The notes: generated from the letters alone by a model not told the origin. Shown: positions 43,565-53,742, numbered from the stretch's first letter. The stretch is DNA of 64,000 bases from Roseburia intestinalis L1-82 (GCF_900537995.1 NZ_LR027880.1:3689001-3753000), one strand, 5' to 3'. Numbers and translations: made by a program.

Positions 43565-44857
43565 CTATGACACTTTCAGTGTAAACTTCTGTATCTCTTT
43601 CTCTGTGCTTACTTTCTCGATCACAGCCCCCAGTGATGCGAGTTTCTTTTCAAATTCTTCATATCCACGTTCAATATAGTAGATATCGTCTACCACCGTG
43701 ATGCCTTCCGCCGCAAGTCCCGCGATCACAAGAGCCGCTCCGGCACGCAGATCCGGTGCATTGACACGGGCTCCGGTATAATTCTCAATACCACCGATGA
43801 TCGCTATATTGCTCTCTACTTTAAAGTTGGCACCCATGCGCGCCAGCTCACCGACATATTTAAAACGGTTTTCAAAAATACTCTCCGTAACGGTGCTCGT
43901 ACCCTCCGAAATACCTAACACAACCGCGATCTGTGGCTGCATATCTGTCGGAAATCCCGGATACGGGAGCGTCGTAACCTGTGTGTGATGCAGTGGTTTT
44001 GAGGATACCACACGCACCGCATCATCAAACTCTTCCACCTCACATCCGATCTCAAGCAGCTTCGCACTGATTGCCTCTAAATGCTTCGGGATGACATTCT
44101 TTACGGTGACATCTCCCTTTGTCGCTGCTGCTGCAAGCATAAATGTTCCGGCTTCGATCTGATCCGGGATGATAGAATATTCTGTCTTGTGCAGTTTTTC
44201 AACACCAACAATCCGGATCACATCCGTACCGGCGCCTCTGATATTTGCACCCATGCTGTTTAAAAAATTGGCTGCATCAACAACGTGAGGCTCTTTTGCC
44301 GCATTCTCCAGCGTTGTCTTACCCTCTGCCATGGCTGCTGCCATCATAATGTTGATCGTTGCACCGACAGATACCTTATCCAGATAAATATGTGTACCTT
44401 TCAGCTGCTTTGCATCTGCAACCACCAGACCATGGCGGATATCTACCGTCGCACCAAGTGCCCGGAATCCTTTCAGGTGAAGATCAAACGGACGGCTTCC
44501 GATATCACATCCACCCGGAAGAGCTACCTCCGCATGTTTATATTTTCCAAGGAGTGCTCCCAGCAGATAATAGGATGCTCTGATCTTACGGATATATTCA
44601 TTGTCCACAACCAGATTATGAATAAATGATCCGTTCATCTTTACTGTATGCGCATCCAGTCTGTCTACCTTCGCACCAATATCACTGATTGCATTTAACA
44701 GCACATTGATATCTCTGACATTTGGTAAATTTTCTATTGTAACGGTCTCATCCGTCATAACCGCCGCAGAAATAATGGCAAGCGCAGCATTTTTTGCTCC
44801 GCCGATCTCCACTTCTCCGACTAACGGATTGCCTCCTTTAATGACATATTGTTCCAT
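43565..44857 (-). CDS. murA: UDP-N-acetylglucosamine 1-carboxyvinyltransferase
   Basis: 430-aa enzyme for the first committed peptidoglycan step, transferring enolpyruvate from PEP to UDP-GlcNAc. GGAKNAALAIISAAVMTDE near the N-terminus carries the catalytic Lys. PGGCDIGSRPFDLHLKG carries the active-site Cys, so fosfomycin would be expected to alkylate it. Near the end it shows PDLRAGAALVIAGLAAEG. Full length, own promoter. Confidence 0.96.
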   Translation of the reverse strand: MEQYVIKGGNPLVGEVEIGGAKNAALAIISAAVMTDETVTIENLPNVRDINVLLNAISDIGAKVDRLDAHTVKMNGSFIHNLVVDNEYIRKIRASYYLLGALLGKYKHAEVALPGGCDIGSRPFDLHLKGFRALGATVDIRHGLVVADAKQLKGTHIYLDKVSVGATINIMMAAAMAEGKTTLENAAKEPHVVDAANFLNSMGANIRGAGTDVIRIVGVEKLHKTEYSIIPDQIEAGTFMLAAAATKGDVTVKNVIPKHLEAISAKLLEIGCEVEEFDDAVRVVSSKPLHHTQVTTLPYPGFPTDMQPQIAVVLGISEGTSTVTESIFENRFKYVGELARMGANFKVESNIAIIGGIENYTGARVNAPDLRAGAALVIAGLAAEGITVVDDIYYIERGYEEFEKKLASLGAVIEKVSTEKEIQKFTLKVS

Positions 44858-44893
44858 ACCACACCTCTATGAACCTTTTCATACAAACACATA

Positions 44894-44923
44894 ATTATAG
44901 TTGCTATTATGTGCTTTTGTCAA
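44894..44923 (-). promoter_or_regulatory. Promoter of murA
   Basis: Minus strand: -35 TTGACA (44923-44918), 18-bp spacer, -10 TATAAT (44899-44894), about 35 bp upstream of the ATG. Confidence 0.85.
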
Positions 44924-45011
44924 GAATTATATCACAGTTTCAATTTTGTTGTAAATATGCAGATATTCCCAAAAATGCCCTTCATTTCCGCACACTTCCG
45001 TTCAACTTTTA

Positions 45012-46574
45012 TCAGTTACTGATGTACTTCAACGGATTGACTGCAGCCCCTCCGATGTATATTTCAAAATGCACATGTGGTCCTGTGGAACGTCCGGTAC
45101 TTCCGCTCAGTGCAATCGGTTCCCCCTGCTCCACCTTCTGGCCGACTTTCACCAGCAGCTTGCTGTTATGTGCATACCGCGTCAGTCTTCCGTCCGCGTG
45201 GCTGATCACCACATTATTGCCGTATCCACCGTTATAAGATGCCTGGATCACAGTTCCCGCACAGGATGCGTACACGGTTGTTCCAATCGGGCATGCCCAG
45301 TCCACACCTTTATGCATTCTTCCCCAGCGTCTTCCAAATCCTGATGTAAACCTTCCACCGGCAAGCGGCTTAATGTATGTCGGCGGCACGATCGTTCCAC
45401 GCTCCACAACTGCTGCCTTCGCTGCCGTCATGATCTTCTGGTGCGCTAACTCTCTGCTCACTTCAGCACCGTTTTCATATACAACAATATCGTTTCTCTC
45501 ACGATGACCTGCCACGCCCTCTTCTAAAACTTCCTCCTGATTGGTATACCAGGAATCATTTTCCTTAATGACAGGTTCCTCCTCATAATCTTCCTCGTAA
45601 ACTTCTCCCACAGTCAGCCTGATCTTTAAATCCGGTTCCGGAACCGCAATGATAAGCTCCTGTCCTTCCCGCAGTGAGTCTGCATTCTCAAGTCCGTTCA
45701 ATGCCATAATATCTGCCACTTTTGTATCATGGTCAAGTGCGATCACAGAGAGACAGTCACCACTCTCTACTACATATATTTTATTCGATTCTTTCTCTTT
45801 TGTTACTTCAGCAGCGGCATCATCCGCAGTGGTAAACGCATCTGACTGCACATAATTCTCATAGACCTCAATATTTTCCACAAATGCCATATCAAGGACA
45901 CCCGTTTCATAAAAATCTGCTGCATCCGATGTCACGGCATCTAAAAGCTGCGTTGCAGACTCTAAGGAAACGCCCGCAAGCGACGATGCCTGCATATCCT
46001 GCGTTTCTTTCTCCCCGGTTTCCGCCGGATCGTCTTCGTTTTCTGCCTTTTTCAGATCAGCCGTTAATATTCCACCGATCTGTCCCTCCAACGTCTGATA
46101 TACAACAGTATAGGCATTGTCTTCATCCGTTTTTTTTCTGACCTGATTCAGAAAATCTGACACTTCATCCAATGTCTTAAAATTTCCACGGTAGGAACCG
46201 ATCGCAACCGTATAGGCACGCTCCCTGCTCTCAATCGTCTTCTCTGCTAATATCTTTTTTAACTGTTCTTCCAGTGTTTCTTTCTTTTCTAAACGCACAA
46301 ACGGTTTCTTTTCTGTTTTTACAGACCATTCATAATCCATGCATAAACGGCTTGCAGATTCTTCTGCCAGTTTTCTTCTTGCCTGAAGGATTACATCCTT
46401 CACATCGACATTTTCCGCCACATACCCGACAAATGTTCCGTCTACATACACGCCCTGATAGTTCTGTCCTAATGCCGTCTGCTGCGAAAGCGCACTTCCT
46501 GCCAGTATGATAAGGAATCCGCCAGCAGCAATGATGCCGGACAGCATTTTTTTATCTTTTAATCTTTTGTTCAT
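45012..46574 (-). CDS. M23-family peptidoglycan endopeptidase with LysM and G5-like domains
   Basis: 520-aa exported cell-wall hydrolase. An N-terminal hydrophobic segment (about 11-32) acts as signal or anchor. The order is a helical/beta region, a LysM domain near residues 268-312 (IYVVESGDCLSVIALDHDTK), a G5-like stretch (about 318-395), and the C-terminal M23 domain. Zinc and catalytic residues are visible in MHKGVDWACPIG, RYAHNSKL and STGPHVHFEI. It probably cleaves peptide cross-bridges during growth or sporulation. The ribosome site is weak. Confidence 0.92.
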   Translation of the reverse strand: MNKRLKDKKMLSGIIAAGGFLIILAGSALSQQTALGQNYQGVYVDGTFVGYVAENVDVKDVILQARRKLAEESASRLCMDYEWSVKTEKKPFVRLEKKETLEEQLKKILAEKTIESRERAYTVAIGSYRGNFKTLDEVSDFLNQVRKKTDEDNAYTVVYQTLEGQIGGILTADLKKAENEDDPAETGEKETQDMQASSLAGVSLESATQLLDAVTSDAADFYETGVLDMAFVENIEVYENYVQSDAFTTADDAAAEVTKEKESNKIYVVESGDCLSVIALDHDTKVADIMALNGLENADSLREGQELIIAVPEPDLKIRLTVGEVYEEDYEEEPVIKENDSWYTNQEEVLEEGVAGHRERNDIVVYENGAEVSRELAHQKIMTAAKAAVVERGTIVPPTYIKPLAGGRFTSGFGRRWGRMHKGVDWACPIGTTVYASCAGTVIQASYNGGYGNNVVISHADGRLTRYAHNSKLLVKVGQKVEQGEPIALSGSTGRSTGPHVHFEIYIGGAAVNPLKYISN

Positions 46575-46605
46575 CTTCTGACTCTTTCATTCCATTGATG
46601 TGATT

Positions 46606-47118
46606 TTACAAAGATTCTTTTTGAATTTGCGCCACGATCTTTTCGATCGTCTGTTCCACGTTCAGGCCATCCTCCGCGATCGTGATGTCCGCATATTTTT
46701 CATATAGAACAACTCTCTCATCATACAGGTCTTTTAACGTCTGTCCGTCTTTTAAAACAACGCCCCTGCCTTTAATATCTGACAGTCTGCGGTCGATATC
46801 CGCATAATCTAATTTTAAATAGATCACAGTTCCGATCTGCCTTAAGTGCTCCATTGCCTCTTTTCCATATACGACACTTCCCCCGGTAGCAATGACCGAA
46901 TGATGTGCTTCTATTTCACTGTTGATACGGTTTTCCACTGCAATAAATCCGTCCGGACCCTCTTCTGCAATGATCTCACGCAGTAACTTTCCTTCTTTCT
47001 CCTGAATCACCAGATCCGCATCCACAAACTGGAACCCAAGTACTTTTGCCAATATGACTCCGACAGTACTTTTTCCAACTCCGGGCATCCCGATCAGTAC
47101 GATATTGTCTTTTTTCAT
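46606..47118 (-). CDS. aroK: Shikimate kinase
   Basis: 170-aa kinase phosphorylating shikimate in aromatic amino-acid synthesis. The P-loop is GMPGVGKST (residues 9-17), substrate-binding Asp lies in FVDADLVI, the GG turn is IATGGSVVYG, and the lid segment is near RLSDIKGRGVVL. Full length. RBS GGAG. It lies between the M23 peptidase gene and the PrsA-like gene. Confidence 0.94.
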   Translation of the reverse strand: MKKDNIVLIGMPGVGKSTVGVILAKVLGFQFVDADLVIQEKEGKLLREIIAEEGPDGFIAVENRINSEIEAHHSVIATGGSVVYGKEAMEHLRQIGTVIYLKLDYADIDRRLSDIKGRGVVLKDGQTLKDLYDERVVLYEKYADITIAEDGLNVEQTIEKIVAQIQKESL

Positions 47119-47152
47119 CTGTTTTCTCCCGCTATAAACTTCCCATTTTCAT

Positions 47153-47187
47153 AAAAAAACGTCGAAAGACTGTGCTTTCGACGTTTT
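47153..47187 (-). terminator. Terminator of the PrsA-like gene
   Basis: Stem AAAACGTCGAAAG/CTTTCGACGTTTT (47187-47175 and 47168-47156, minus strand) is extended by more T residues to 47153. It closes the glmU-pth-mfd-prsA run. Confidence 0.88.
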
Positions 47188-47191
47188 CTTT

Positions 47192-48235
47192 TTACTCTGT
47201 TGCCTGCTCCGTCGTGCTTTCTGTCTCTGTATCTTTTATAGTTGTAAACAGGTTATCGAAATTCACGTCATCCCAGACTTTTTCTTTCACTGCCCACTCG
47301 ATGCCTTCTTTCCATCCATCGAGCGTCTCATCATACAGATCATCTTTGCGCTGCTCAATAATGCTCTGACGTGTCTCCTCTGTTGCATCCTCGTCCACTT
47401 CTTTATCAAGACGTGCCACAAAATAAGAGCTGTCGCCATCGATCAGATCTGTTACTTCGCCTTCTTTTAAATTTTTCAATGCTGCTAAAAGATTGTCATC
47501 CACAGAATCATCTTCCTGCGTAAAAGTACCGGTGCTTACCGTATAGCCTGCATCCTCTGCCGCCGCATCAAGACCATCTTCCTTCGCTGCTTTTGCAAAG
47601 TCAGCTACCTTTGCTGCAAGCTCCTCTTTCTCTTCATCTGTGTAATCTACCGTATTGCCACTCTCATCCTGATGTGTCGTCTTAGAAATGCCCACATAAC
47701 TGTATGCACCCGTTTTTGCTTCCTCATCTGTCACATTGGTATCTGCGCCTGCAACGATTGCTGCTTTCATTTTACTCTGGATCGTCTCTAATGTAAGGTA
47801 TTCCTCCACGATCTCCTGCGTCGCACCAAGTGCATTGATTGCATCTTTGCTGTTATCTTCCATAAACTGTGCTGCCGCTGCGGTGAGCGCTGCTTTTTCA
47901 TCGTCTGTAATGCTGACATTATACTCATCCATATGAAGCTGTAATACGTACATATCTTCTAAGGAGTCCATCACGCTGTCTTTAAAATTATCCTGCCCGG
48001 TCGTTCCATTTCCATATAAATCGGATGTCCAGACATTTTTTCCGAAATATGCGGTATAAAAATCATCTGCTCCCGCCTGACCAAATCTTGCTGCAAAGTT
48101 TGCGACTCCAAGTTTGACCGGCTCTCCGTTTAAAGTTGCCACTGTTTTATCTTTATTGACTCCGCCACAGCCTGTCAGTACAGATAAAGCCATAGCGCTG
48201 CTTAACAATAATGCGGTAATTTTTCTGCTGTTCAT
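47192..48235 (-). CDS. PrsA/SurA-like foldase lipoprotein
   Basis: 347-aa exported lipoprotein. The signal MNSRKITALLLSSAMALSVL ends in the lipobox TGCG. An N-terminal chaperone-like segment begins TVATLNGEPVKLGVANFAARF, and the middle resembles a degenerate parvulin domain (GTFTQEDDSVDDNLLAALKN, then LKEGEVTDLIDGDSSYFVAR). The classical catalytic parvulin residues are not clear, so peptidyl-prolyl isomerase activity is doubtful; a folding-chaperone role outside the membrane is likely. RBS GGGAGG. Sits 79 bp downstream of mfd. Confidence 0.8.
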   Translation of the reverse strand: MNSRKITALLLSSAMALSVLTGCGGVNKDKTVATLNGEPVKLGVANFAARFGQAGADDFYTAYFGKNVWTSDLYGNGTTGQDNFKDSVMDSLEDMYVLQLHMDEYNVSITDDEKAALTAAAAQFMEDNSKDAINALGATQEIVEEYLTLETIQSKMKAAIVAGADTNVTDEEAKTGAYSYVGISKTTHQDESGNTVDYTDEEKEELAAKVADFAKAAKEDGLDAAAEDAGYTVSTGTFTQEDDSVDDNLLAALKNLKEGEVTDLIDGDSSYFVARLDKEVDEDATEETRQSIIEQRKDDLYDETLDGWKEGIEWAVKEKVWDDVNFDNLFTTIKDTETESTTEQATE

Positions 48236-48314
48236 ATATTCCTCCCAGTGCCCTCTTTTTCCGATATGGGCAGTCATTCAGTTTATTATAATTCGTTTTG
48301 TAAAAAGCCGCAAG

Positions 48315-51300
48315 TTATTTTTCCATCAGCATCTCCCCTGCACGCTGCAAAAATGTTTCCATCACATCTTTTGCTTCCACATATTTTTCCCTGGTATTCA
48401 GTTTCAGGAAATAGGTAAAATATGGTTCCTTTACATCCATGGTAAACTTCACATGTTTGTCAAAGGAAGCGGTAAACTCCGGAATTGCCGCCACATTGAT
48501 CTTCGCTTTCTCATACAGGGTGAACCGCAGTGTATCACCTTTCTGTGCAATATCTGTAAAGTAAAGATGATGTGCCATGGATTTTACCCTTGCAATATAA
48601 AGCAGATTTTCGACAGACTTTGGCGGATCTCCAAACCGGTCGATCAGCTCTTCTAACATTTCTTCTGACTCATCTGCCGTCTCAATGCCTGCGATGCGCT
48701 TATAAATGTCAAGTTTCTGCATCTCATTCGGAATGTATCCCATCGGAATATACGCATCAATATCAATATCGATCGAGGTATCAAAACTTTCCGCAACATC
48801 CATACCTTTTGCTTCCTTCACTGCCTCGTTTAACATTTTGCAGTAAAGATCGTATCCGACCGCCTCCATATGTCCATGCTGCTCTGCGCCGAGCAGATTT
48901 CCTGCACCACGGATCTCAAGATCACGCATGGCGATCTTAAAGCCACTTCCAAGTTCCGTATACTCCTTGATCGCAGCAAGTCTTTTTTCTGCGATCTCTT
49001 TTAACATTTTATCCCTGCGGTACATTAAAAACGCATACGCCGTCCGGTTGGACCTGCCGACACGCCCGCGGAGCTGGTAGAGCTGCGACAGTCCCATATT
49101 ATCGGCATCGTGGATGATCATTGTATTGACATTTGAGATATCAAGTCCCGTCTCAATGATTGTTGTAGAAACAAGTACATCGATCTCTCCGTTGATAAAA
49201 CGGTACATGATGTTCTCTAACTCTGTCTCTTTCATCTGCCCGTGCGCATAGGCAACGTTCGCCTCCGGCACAAGCTCTGCGATCTTTGCTGCCACATCTG
49301 CGATCTCCCGTACACGGTTGTATACATAATATGCCTGTCCTCCACGGGAGATTTCCCTGGATATTGCCTCACGCACCAGTTCTTCATTATATTCCATCAC
49401 ATACGTCTGGATCGGCACACGATCCATCGGCGGTTCCTCTAACACACTCATATCACGGATCCCGATCAGGCTCATGTGCAGTGTCCTTGGAATCGGTGTT
49501 GCCGTGAGCGTCAGAACATCAATATTGGTCTTTAACTGCTTGATCTTTTCCTTATGCGTCACACCGAAACGCTGTTCCTCGTCAATGATCAGAAGCCCAA
49601 GATCTTTGTATACTACGTCTTTTGAAAGCAGTCTGTGCGTTCCGATAATGATATCAACACTTCCTTTTTTCAGCGCCTCCACCGTCTTTTTCTGCTCCGC
49701 ACTGCTCCGGAAACGACACAAAAGATCAATGTTGACCGGAAAATCTTTCATACGCTGCACAAAGTTATTGTAATGCTGCTGCGCTAAGATCGTTGTCGGC
49801 ACTAAAAAAGCGACCTGTTTTCCATCCTGTACTGCCTTAAAGGCCGCACGGATTGCGATCTCCGTCTTGCCGTAACCGACATCCCCGCAGATCAGGCGGT
49901 CCATGATCTTTGTGCTCTCCATATCTTTTTTGGTCGCCTCGATTGCAAGCTCCTGATCCTCCGTTTCCTCAAACGGAAACATTTCCTCAAACTCTCTCTG
50001 CCAGACGGTATCCGGCCCGTATACAAATCCCTCCTGATCCTGTCTCTGTGCATAAAGTTTTACAAGATCCTGTGCGATCTCTTTTACCGCACCGCGCACC
50101 TTTGTCTTTGTCTTATTCCATTCCTGTCCGCCTAATTTGTTCAGTTTCGGCTTCTTTGCATCCGCGCCGGCATATTTCTGGATCAGCTCTAACTGCGTTG
50201 CGAGGATATATAAGTTTCCACCACCTGCATATTCTATTTTGATGTAATCTTTGACCGTCTTATCGACCTCTATTTTTTCGATTCCACGGTAGATGCCAAG
50301 TCCATGATTTTCATGCACGACATAATCACCGATGTTAAGGTCGGTAAAACTTGCGATCTTTTCTCCCTCATAGGTACGGTGGTGCTTCTTTTTCTTCTTT
50401 TCACTGCCGAAAATATCGCTCTCTGAGATCACAACAAATTTGAGTAACGGATACTCATAACCTTTTTTGATCTTACCGTAACCGGTCATGATCTCACCCG
50501 GTTTTACCTCATGGTCGAAGTCTTCTGAATAAAAAGCATTCAGTTCCTCTGCCATCAGATCTTCTGCCAGCCGCTTCGCACGCGTTCTTGATCCGGAAAG
50601 CAAAATCACACGGTATCCGTTTTTTTTGTAACGGGTGAGATCTTTGACCAGAAGTTCAAAACTGTTATTATATGGATTGACCGTCTTTGAGTTGATGGTA
50701 AATTTTTCTTTGATATCCACATGACTGTTTTTTAAATCCAGTGCCACCAAAGAAATACATGCCATTGTTTCAATTTTTGCCAGGATTTCCTTACAGGAAA
50801 AAAGTTCCCGCATCTGTCCAGGCAGAATATAACCTTTTTCAAGACGCTGTTTCATGCTCTCGGAAAACTCCGTTTCCGTCACCATGCCGCGCTCAATGGA
50901 ACGTGCCAGCTCATCCACAAAAATAACGGTGTTCTCCCTGTTAAAATAATCAAGCAAGGACACCCGCTCCTCACAGAAATAGGACAGATATGCGTCAAGT
51001 CCCGCGCTGATGCCCAGTTCTCCAGCTTCCTCTGCGATCTGTGCTGCAGCACTTTTGGTGCGGTGCGCCTCCTCCGTTTTCATTTCTTTCCGGAGTTTTG
51101 CGGATACCTTGTCTGCTTCTTTTAAAATTCTTTTGATTCCCTCCTGCCGCTCCTCTGCCGTCAGAACAAGCTCGCAGGCAGGATAGATCGAAATCTCCTC
51201 CAAATTTTCAATCGAGCGCTGGCTTTCCGCATCAAAAGAACGGATGGAATCAACCTCATCCCCCCAGAATTCGATTCGAAACGGATTGTCTTCCGTCAGT

Positions 51301-51845
51301 GGAAAGATATCTAAAATTCCACCGCGCACGGAAAATTCTCCCATCGTTTCCGCCTGATAGTTCTTCTCATAACCAAGTTCCACCAGATGTTTTGTGAGTT
51401 CTTCCAGATTTAATATATCTCCGACGGAAACCTTTTTGACTTCCTGGATAAATTTTTCCGGCATTGGCATTGGATTCATTAGACTGTCAAACGTAGTTAT
51501 TATGGTGCAGGATGACTCCTCCGCGAGCATTTTTAATGCATTGATACGCTCCGCGGTAAGCACATTTCCACGGATATCCGACTGGTAAAACAGGATATCT
51601 TTTGCAGGATAATATGCTGCCTTCGGATCAAAGAAACGATATTCTTCATAGATTTCTTTTGCTCTCTGCTCCTGAAACGTAACAATGATTCTGTTTCCAG
51701 AACCATTGTTTACACTATACATGATATGTGGTTTTGCCGCGTCAATACATCCTGAGATCTGTGCAATACCACGCAGATCATGCACCCCCGCACTTAAGGT
51801 TTCAAATTCTTTGAGCTCTTTCAAAGGTTCAGTAAAAGTTTTCAT
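48315..51845 (-). CDS. mfd: Transcription-repair coupling factor
   Basis: 1176-aa ATP-dependent translocase that removes RNA polymerase stalled at lesions and recruits UvrA. An N-terminal UvrB-like module is followed by an RNA-polymerase-interacting domain around DYVVHENHGLGIYRGIEKIEV. The SF2 motor carries CGDVGYGKTEIAIRAAF (Walker A), LLIIDEEQRFG, TLTATPIPRTLHMSL and the RGRVGRSNRTAYAFLMY motif VI, and a C-terminal TRCF domain follows. The start is MKTFTEPL, with AGGAG 5 bp upstream. It lies in the conserved spoVG-glmU-pth-mfd order. Confidence 0.96.
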   Translation of the reverse strand: MKTFTEPLKELKEFETLSAGVHDLRGIAQISGCIDAAKPHIMYSVNNGSGNRIIVTFQEQRAKEIYEEYRFFDPKAAYYPAKDILFYQSDIRGNVLTAERINALKMLAEESSCTIITTFDSLMNPMPMPEKFIQEVKKVSVGDILNLEELTKHLVELGYEKNYQAETMGEFSVRGGILDIFPLTEDNPFRIEFWGDEVDSIRSFDAESQRSIENLEEISIYPACELVLTAEERQEGIKRILKEADKVSAKLRKEMKTEEAHRTKSAAAQIAEEAGELGISAGLDAYLSYFCEERVSLLDYFNRENTVIFVDELARSIERGMVTETEFSESMKQRLEKGYILPGQMRELFSCKEILAKIETMACISLVALDLKNSHVDIKEKFTINSKTVNPYNNSFELLVKDLTRYKKNGYRVILLSGSRTRAKRLAEDLMAEELNAFYSEDFDHEVKPGEIMTGYGKIKKGYEYPLLKFVVISESDIFGSEKKKKKHHRTYEGEKIASFTDLNIGDYVVHENHGLGIYRGIEKIEVDKTVKDYIKIEYAGGGNLYILATQLELIQKYAGADAKKPKLNKLGGQEWNKTKTKVRGAVKEIAQDLVKLYAQRQDQEGFVYGPDTVWQREFEEMFPFEETEDQELAIEATKKDMESTKIMDRLICGDVGYGKTEIAIRAAFKAVQDGKQVAFLVPTTILAQQHYNNFVQRMKDFPVNIDLLCRFRSSAEQKKTVEALKKGSVDIIIGTHRLLSKDVVYKDLGLLIIDEEQRFGVTHKEKIKQLKTNIDVLTLTATPIPRTLHMSLIGIRDMSVLEEPPMDRVPIQTYVMEYNEELVREAISREISRGGQAYYVYNRVREIADVAAKIAELVPEANVAYAHGQMKETELENIMYRFINGEIDVLVSTTIIETGLDISNVNTMIIHDADNMGLSQLYQLRGRVGRSNRTAYAFLMYRRDKMLKEIAEKRLAAIKEYTELGSGFKIAMRDLEIRGAGNLLGAEQHGHMEAVGYDLYCKMLNEAVKEAKGMDVAESFDTSIDIDIDAYIPMGYIPNEMQKLDIYKRIAGIETADESEEMLEELIDRFGDPPKSVENLLYIARVKSMAHHLYFTDIAQKGDTLRFTLYEKAKINVAAIPEFTASFDKHVKFTMDVKEPYFTYFLKLNTREKYVEAKDVMETFLQRAGEMLMEK

Positions 51846-51856
51846 GATACTCCTTT

Positions 51857-52435
51857 TCACTCTTCCTTCTTTTTCACATTATAACGGTTCATCGCTGCAT
51901 CCGTCTCACCGGTGATCATCATTTCTGCTGCCTCCACGGCATGCCCGATCGCCTTCTCTACTTCCGCGCGGTCTGCGGCATCAAAATGTCCTAACACATG
52001 ATCTGCAAGATCCCATCCCGCCGGTTTTTCCCCGACACCGACTTTAATGCGCAAAAAATTCTGCGTCCCGGTCATCGCAATGATATTTTTGATTCCATTG
52101 TGCCCACCCGCACTTCCTTTTTTGCGGATGCGCAGATTTCCCGGCGCAAGGCTGATGTCATCATAGATCACGATCATCTCCTCTTCCGGATCCATCTTGT
52201 AATAATTGACCAGCTCCGCCACGCTCTCCCCGCTCAAGTTCATATAGGTCTGCGGTTTCGCCAGCACAACTTTCACCCCGTTTATGACACCTTTTCCACA
52301 GAGTGCCTTATGTTTTTTTTCACTGATACTGATATTATATTTCTCTGCAAGCGCATCCATGACATCAAATCCGATATTATGTCTGGTATGCTCATACTGT
52401 TTCCCCGGATTTCCGAGCCCTACGATCAAAAACAT
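51857..52435 (-). CDS. pth: Peptidyl-tRNA hydrolase
   Basis: 192-aa esterase recycling peptidyl-tRNA. Core motifs: FLIVGLGNPGKQYEHTRHN (catalytic His in TRHNIGFD), KPQTYMNLSG and YDDISLAPGNLRIRKKGSAGGHNG. The start is MFLIVGLGN, behind GGAGAAATAC; further upstream in-frame ATGs reach back to the glmU stop but lack a ribosome site. Eleven bp separate it from mfd. Confidence 0.95.
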   Translation of the reverse strand: MFLIVGLGNPGKQYEHTRHNIGFDVMDALAEKYNISISEKKHKALCGKGVINGVKVVLAKPQTYMNLSGESVAELVNYYKMDPEEEMIVIYDDISLAPGNLRIRKKGSAGGHNGIKNIIAMTGTQNFLRIKVGVGEKPAGWDLADHVLGHFDAADRAEVEKAIGHAVEAAEMMITGETDAAMNRYNVKKKEE

Positions 52436-52495
52436 GTATTTCTCCATTTCTGTATCTTTTATCCACAGTGACCGGAATAAATCTTTCCATCCCAT

Positions 52496-53239
52496 TTATT
52501 TTGCCTGATTCCGTCTGCGAATGATCTCTGCTGCAGATTTCAACTGCTCCTGGTCATTCACACCCATGATATCCTCCGGATCACTTAAGGCAAACGCATC
52601 CACTTTCAGTCCTTTATCCTTTATAATTGTCAGCGTATCCGGCAGATAATATTCGCCCTGTGCATTATTCGGCTGGATTTTTTCAAGTGCCTCTTTTAAT
52701 TCCCTTGTATCAAAAATATACATACCGGAATTAATCTCATGCGATGCTCTCTCTTCCTCACTCGCATCTTTATGCTCTACACTTTTCACAAAATTACCGT
52801 CCGCATCACGGATGATTCTTCCATATCCTGTCGGATCTTCCACCATGGCAGATAATACAGTAACCGTATTCTTATTCTCTGTGTGATATTCTCTTAAACG
52901 CTTTAAGGTTTCTGCCGTGATTAAAGGCGTATCCCCAAACAGGATCATTGTCTGTCCCTCATCCCCTAAGAAATCTTTTGCACAACGCACCGCATGACCG
53001 GTTCCAAGCTGCTCCTCCTGTAATACAAAGTTTACTTCCTGATGCAGGATCGTCTCCCGTACCACCTCATATTTGTATCCGACAACCAGACAGATGTCCT
53101 CTGCACCTGCTCCGATCGCAGCTTCGATCGCATAGTCCACCAGACATTTTCCTTCGATTGTATGTACCACTTTCGGCAGATCCGATTTCATTCGCGTTCC
53201 TTTACCTGCTGCAAGTATTACCGCTTTTAACTGTTCCAT
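52496..53239 (-). CDS. GlmU-like uridylyltransferase lacking the acetyltransferase domain
   Basis: 247-aa nucleotidyltransferase. AVILAAGKGTRMKSDLPKVVH is the GlmU N-terminal signature. QLGTGHAVRCA, LFGDTPLITAETL, EINSGMYIFDT and MGVNDQEQL follow as in full GlmU. It would make UDP-GlcNAc from GlcNAc-1-phosphate. Bifunctional GlmU is about 455 aa; here the left-handed beta-helix acetyltransferase half is absent and the frame closes cleanly with TAA, so glucosamine-1-phosphate acetylation must be done elsewhere. The start is MEQLKAVILAAG, behind AGGAGG. Position next to pth and mfd supports glmU ancestry. Confidence 0.88.
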   Translation of the reverse strand: MEQLKAVILAAGKGTRMKSDLPKVVHTIEGKCLVDYAIEAAIGAGAEDICLVVGYKYEVVRETILHQEVNFVLQEEQLGTGHAVRCAKDFLGDEGQTMILFGDTPLITAETLKRLREYHTENKNTVTVLSAMVEDPTGYGRIIRDADGNFVKSVEHKDASEEERASHEINSGMYIFDTRELKEALEKIQPNNAQGEYYLPDTLTIIKDKGLKVDAFALSDPEDIMGVNDQEQLKSAAEIIRRRNQAK

Positions 53240-53380
53240 ATGTATCCTCCTGCATCTTCGTGCTTTTTTTCTGATATTGTTCACCATACCATACTGTTTA
53301 TCTCATTGCAGTCTATGTTTTATTTTACAGGACTTTCCTGATTTTACAAGTATTTTTCACACCGTCATTATAATAAGCTG

Positions 53381-53742
53381 CCGCCAAATGATGGTTTGTG
53401 GGTGACATGAGTTTCCTCGTGTAGGGTGGTTCTGGGGATTTTAGATTGGCAAATTGCATCAAGCCGGGACTGTTTTGTTCCGTTGTCCGAAAATAAGAAA
53501 GTCTAAGTATGCCTGATTTAGTTTTATGCCGGAGTGACGTGTGCGTCTTAAATGTGCCATCCGGGCACATTAAGACTTGTGCTGCCGTCCGTGGCAGCAC
53601 AACACTGTATTGTGAACAGGCATACAAAGACTTTCTAATTTTCTCCCAAAGTCACAAAACGGATCCCGGCTTGATGCGATTTGCCAGCCACTAAGTTGTG
53701 AACCACCCTTCTCCGGGGAACTCATTTTACAACTTTGGCGGG
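53381..53742 (+). repeat. Palindromic structured element A (about 362 nt)
   Basis: The whole stretch folds on itself. Arms near 53381-53515 pair imperfectly with 53617-53742 (for example GGCAAATTGCATCAAGCCGG with its near-complement at 53666-53686), and two hairpins sit in the centre (53545-53576 and 53578-53601). Element B at 54417-54041 is the same family in opposite orientation. Sequence shared with B includes TTCCGTTGT, CGAAAATAAGAAA, GGAGTGACGTG and GACTTTGGGAGAAAATTAGA (minus strand of A). Stems differ by compensatory changes. A TATAAT (53369-53374) lies just upstream. No open frame looks real. Confidence 0.9.

Noticed and set aside
53325..53627. 100-codon minus-strand open frame across element A
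   Set aside because: It runs through the palindrome arms and hairpins, has no ribosome site, and the matching frame is not kept in element B.
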